In this document: positions 61,366 to 64,000 of the stretch, piece by piece | Position numbering within the stretch: the first letter of the stretch is position 1 | Layout: each line of letters opens with the position of its first letter | NCBI RefSeq assembly: GCF_013456555.2 | Contig: NZ_CP084882.1 | Span: 186,001 to 250,000 of the forward strand | DNA length: 64,000 nucleotides | Direction of reading: 5' to 3' | DNA from: Natrinema zhouii | GTDB taxonomy: Archaea; Halobacteriota; Halobacteria; Halobacteriales; Natrialbaceae | The notes under the pieces: model-generated | What the model was told of the DNA's origin: nothing | The model's database searches: none | What the model saw: only the letters and a program-made list of their open reading frames with translations | Translations under genes and position numbers: made by a program

Positions 61366-61773
61366 TTAGCTCTGGGCGGGAATCTCGGTGTCGGCCTCGG
61401 CGTGTTCGTACTTGTTCTCGAACTCCTGGATGAGTTGCCCCATCTTCGCGTACCAGTCGTTGAGCTTTCGCTGCATATCGTTCGCGATCTGAGTCGGATC
61501 CGTCGGGTAGTAGACGTGGTAGTAGCCGCCCTGCTCGTAGTTGATCTGCTCTTTCTGGATGAAGCCGCTCTTGAGCAACCGCTGGATCGATCGGTATGCG
61601 GTCGAACGTTCGCGGTCGACCTGCTCGGCAACCTCGTCGATCGTCAGCGCTTCCTCGCTCTCGACCATCACGCGGAAACAGTCCTTGTCGAGTTGCTTGA
61701 GTCCGTGAATACACTCGAGTAACCCTTCGCACTCCATGTCTTGCTGCAGTTGTTCCGCCATCGAACTAGCCAT
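61366..61773 (-). CDS. TrmB-like winged-HTH regulator
   Basis: 135 residues from MASSMAEQLQQDMECEGLLE. HTH: DKDCFRVMVESEEALTIDEV then AEQVDRERSTAYRSIQRLLK; coiled coil to the end (IANDMQRKLNDWYAKMGQLI). Cysteines at MECEGLLECIHG and KDCFRV could sense thiols or metal. Its own upstream palindrome ATTGTACAAT suggests autoregulation; it is a candidate controller of the sulfur genes (inference). Confidence 0.85.
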   Translation of the reverse strand: MASSMAEQLQQDMECEGLLECIHGLKQLDKDCFRVMVESEEALTIDEVAEQVDRERSTAYRSIQRLLKSGFIQKEQINYEQGGYYHVYYPTDPTQIANDMQRKLNDWYAKMGQLIQEFENKYEHAEADTEIPAQS

Positions 61774-61821
61774 TGTACTACGACCCGATAGGGACCGTAT
61801 CGGTATAAGGGTTGTGCGAAT

Positions 61822-61831
61822 ATTGTACAAT
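61822..61831. promoter_or_regulatory. Palindrome before TrmB-like gene
   Basis: ATTGTACAAT, perfect 10-base palindrome 49 bases upstream of ATG 61773, within GTTGTGCGAATATTGTACAA. Related to the ATTGCACAAT sites. Confidence 0.5.
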
Positions 61832-61875
61832 CTCAATGAACCGAGATAGAAACGGTACGAGCGGCCGCTATAGCG

Positions 61876-62913
61876 TCAGTCCGCGGACGTCGCAGCCGCG
61901 TTCGACTGCGCTCGCATCGTCGTGATCGTGCTGTAGATCACGGCCCCGCTGACCATGAACGCCGAGAGCAGGATCAGCACGAAGCTGACCGTATTCAGCA
62001 CGTCCATCCCGAGATAGTCGCCCACCTGACGGAACGCGACGGCGATCGAACCACCGACCAGCATTAGTCCGAAGTAGATCTTGATGTCGTCTTCGTCGAC
62101 GATGCCGGTCGCGGCCGAGCCGATCCGGGCGCCGAGCGCGCTCCCCGCAAGTAGCGGCGCGACGATCGAGAGGTCGACGCCGCCGTTGAGCCCGTAGGTG
62201 AACGCGCCGAACCCGCCCGAGAAGACGATCTCGAAGAGGTCGGTCCCGACCGCGACGGGAACCGGGACGCCGATGAGGTAGACCATCGCGGGCATCTTGA
62301 CGAAACCGCCACCGACACCCAGGAAGCCCGACAACAGGCCCGTGGCGAACGCGACGACCAGAATCAACCAGAGCGAGACCTGGATCCCGCCGGCAACTGT
62401 CATCATCGGCGGGATGCGGTAGGACTGAATTCGCTTCGCCAGGGGTGGAATCGCGTCCGGGTCGAACTCCTCGTCGGATTCGTGGTGGCTGCCACCCGAA
62501 TCGTCTCCGCCGTCGTTTACGAGCGCATTTCGGGTGACGAACAGCCCGACCGCACCCAACAGGACGACGTACGTGATGCCGATGGCACCGCTGGCGAGTC
62601 CCAATTCCTCGAGATAGTACACTATCCGACTCCCCACCTCGATACCGCTCGTCGTCCCGACGATCATCAGTCCGCCAAGTTTGTAGTCGACCTGGCCGAG
62701 GTCGCGGTGTTTCAGCGTCGCGATCATGGCCGTCCCGAAGACGAAGGCCATGCCGCTCCCGACGGCGACTCTGGCGGGATACCCCATCACGAGTAACGCC
62801 GGTGTGACGAGGAACGAACCGCCCATGCCGAAGAAGCCGAATAGGACGCCGACCATGAAGCCGAAGCTTACGAACAGTGCGAGCGTCATCAGGGCGATTC
62901 CGAATAGCTCCAT
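61876..62913 (-). CDS. TauE/SafE-family sulfite exporter
   Basis: 345 residues, eight helices. Repeat 1: FGFMVGVLFGFFGMGGSFLV; repeat 2: ATGLLSGFLGVGGGFVKMPA, the classical glycine-rich motifs. A histidine/acid-rich cytosolic loop (DDSGGSHHESDEEFDPD) separates the halves. ATG 62913 directly follows the stop of the small gene upstream. Closer to canonical TauE than 56492-57415. Confidence 0.92.
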   Translation of the reverse strand: MELFGIALMTLALFVSFGFMVGVLFGFFGMGGSFLVTPALLVMGYPARVAVGSGMAFVFGTAMIATLKHRDLGQVDYKLGGLMIVGTTSGIEVGSRIVYYLEELGLASGAIGITYVVLLGAVGLFVTRNALVNDGGDDSGGSHHESDEEFDPDAIPPLAKRIQSYRIPPMMTVAGGIQVSLWLILVVAFATGLLSGFLGVGGGFVKMPAMVYLIGVPVPVAVGTDLFEIVFSGGFGAFTYGLNGGVDLSIVAPLLAGSALGARIGSAATGIVDEDDIKIYFGLMLVGGSIAVAFRQVGDYLGMDVLNTVSFVLILLSAFMVSGAVIYSTITTMRAQSNAAATSAD

Positions 62914-63060
62914 CTATGCGCGTGTGATTTTCTCGACGATCGGCGCTGCGACTCGCTCGAGCGCGCCGTACCCGACGTAGAGGACGAACGCCTCGAGGAG
63001 GACGGCGCCAACGAGGGCGCCTGACTGTACTGCTGACGAATACGCTGTGAGGTCGATCAC
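62914..63060 (-). CDS. 48-residue membrane partner of TauE
   Basis: GTG start: MIDLTAYSSAVQSGALVGAV, LLEAFVLYVGYGALERVAAP, IVEKITRA-TAG. One membrane helix and an amphipathic tail. Stop and TauE start are adjacent (TAGATG), so translation is coupled. I recall such small partners before haloarchaeal sulfite exporters (possibly DUF7512; not verified). Confidence 0.65.
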   Translation of the reverse strand: MIDLTAYSSAVQSGALVGAVLLEAFVLYVGYGALERVAAPIVEKITRA

Positions 63061-63373
63061 CGATACCGACCTCCGTCGCCCGGTTGTGTGCGGAGCATAG
63101 GTTTCTACTCGGTATCATCTATCCGAAGGAGGAGTATAACGCTTTTGGGAATTCCGCACAATATTACTGCAGTCTATCTCACGGCTATCCAACGAGAATA
63201 TTCCAGTAAGTTATGCGGGGAGCAGGAACGAATCGTCGGAGACTCCTTCCGCTGGCGCGCGGTCGGAACGCAGCGTCAGCGGATTCGTGGCGAGACGGAG
63301 TCGGCGTCGCGATACCTCCGGATCGGTTACGACTGATAGTTCGGAGTAGATATTGGTTTGCACAAACAATATT
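63061..63373. promoter_or_regulatory. Divergent control region between TauE operon and UspA gene
   Basis: 313 bases. GCACAATATTA at 63156-63166 lies ~96 bases upstream of the TauE operon, and GCACAAACAATATT abuts ATG 63374 of the UspA gene. No gene seen inside. Confidence 0.4.
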
Positions 63374-64000
63374 ATGCGTCCGAAGCCTACGACCGGTATG
63401 ATAGGGATCTGTGCGACCGATCTCTCGGCCGCCAGCGAGGCGACGATCGAGAGCGAGACCTGTCTCGAGTGTCTCGGCCGAATCGGTGTCGAGGAGATCC
63501 ACCTCGTGACCGTGATCCCGTCGAACGTCCACGCGGGGATGCCCGGTATCGACTTCGCAGCGCGACGCGGGCGAGCGCTCGAGCGCTATCGCAGCGTCAT
63601 CGAAGACGCGGGCTTCGACGTCGAAGCGCACGTCGTTCGTGGGACGCCCCATCGACGCATCAACGGGATCGCAGAGGCGGTCGGCGCCAGCCTCACGGTC
63701 GTCGGCTCGCGGGGAAAGAGCCCGCTCGAGAACCGCATCATCGGCTCGACCGCGCGTAATCTCGCGCGGACGACGGTCATCCCGCTGCTGGTCAACCGGA
63801 TTGAACGCGGAACTGACGAGCCGACCGTCGTCCGCGAACACCTGTTCCAGCGGATGCTGTACGCGACCGACTTCTCGGAGAACGCCGAGCGGGCGCTTGA
63901 GGCGTTCTCGTACCTCCGTCACGCGACGCAGGAGGCGACGCTAGTCCACGTCGAAACGCCGAAGGATCCGGCGCTTCCAGAGGGCGCCGACCCCGAAGCG
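63374..64000 (+). CDS. Universal stress protein, tandem type (partial)
   Basis: Open to the window edge, ~209 residues. MIGICATDLSAASEATIESE (63398; ATG 63374 also in frame) begins Usp domain 1, which ends with VVGSRGKSPLENRIIGSTAR, the G-x2-G-x9-G-S ATP loop. RMLYATDFSENAERALEAFS starts domain 2. Two-domain Usps near TauE exporters are common in haloarchaea (recall). The C-terminus lies outside. Confidence 0.88.
   Translation, partial: MRPKPTTGMIGICATDLSAASEATIESETCLECLGRIGVEEIHLVTVIPSNVHAGMPGIDFAARRGRALERYRSVIEDAGFDVEAHVVRGTPHRRINGIAEAVGASLTVVGSRGKSPLENRIIGSTARNLARTTVIPLLVNRIERGTDEPTVVREHLFQRMLYATDFSENAERALEAFSYLRHATQEATLVHVETPKDPALPEGADPEA

Noticed and set aside
1..64000. CRISPR arrays, tRNA or rRNA genes and a replication origin
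   Set aside because: No spaced repeats, no cloverleaf and no Rep/Orc1 gene or clustered origin boxes were seen; a tRNA scan and Orc1-box search would be decisive.

Overview
The window is haloarchaeal DNA. Proteins are strongly acidic, codons are GC-rich, and there are two TFB transcription factors, HalOD1-type domains, twin-arginine/lipobox secretion signals, leaderless GTG/ATG starts and halophile-type IS elements. A Natrialbaceae-like genome is an inference. The mixture of IS elements, small zinc-ribbon proteins, toxin-antitoxin-like pairs and many broken genes points to an accessory replicon or a genomic island rather than core chromosome. No replication gene, tRNA, rRNA or CRISPR array was recognised.

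Layout. 1-1.5 kb: end of trpS, a zinc-finger protein and a UspA protein. 1.7-12 kb: a rearranged sulfur block with a membrane cytochrome b/molybdopterin oxidoreductase fusion, a TDT-family exporter, a THUMP protein, cystathionine gamma-synthase/lyase, a cupin, an ABCE1 paralog lacking all eight iron-sulfur cysteines, and a DsrE protein. Two halves of a second metB copy bracket this block in opposite orientation and fit a 9.3 kb inversion. 12-18.7 kb: an AT-richer strip with a TFB, a broken ferredoxin, a decayed second oxidoreductase copy carrying an IS4-type insertion, a broken DtxR-like repressor, a truncated haemoglobin, a 151 bp MITE and an IS5 fragment. 19-32.7 kb: a plasmid-type module read almost entirely rightwards: small zinc proteins, a SWIM protein, a VapBC-like pair, a lipoprotein gene split by an IS5 element, a DUF7342-like HTH gene with its partner, a second TFB and an ArdC-like metallopeptidase. 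Six to eight genes of this module share one 5' leader: a GTGTTGTT box followed by a C-tract and two competing G-tracts whose sequences covary. 32.8-36.5 kb: a response regulator and a thioredoxin system (two flavoproteins and thioredoxin).

36.6-64 kb: a large sulfur/thiol island: two DUF302 genes each beside a methyltransferase, two rhodanese/metallo-beta-lactamase proteins of persulfide-dioxygenase type (one truncated), a SoxB-like protein, a class V aminotransferase, DsrE, a CoA-disulfide-reductase-like flavoprotein, DsbA, SCO1, TlpA, CcdA, paired membrane proteins with cysteine pairs, a carbamoyltransferase, a thioredoxin, two TauE/SafE exporters, a TrmB-like regulator and a UspA pair. Together these fit capture, relay, oxidation and export of reduced sulfur plus exported disulfide control. 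Two operator families recur here: a GATTTGCT-N5-AGCAAATC palindrome about 60-70 bases upstream of three genes, and GCACAATA / CAATACTA-type sites before many sulfur genes.
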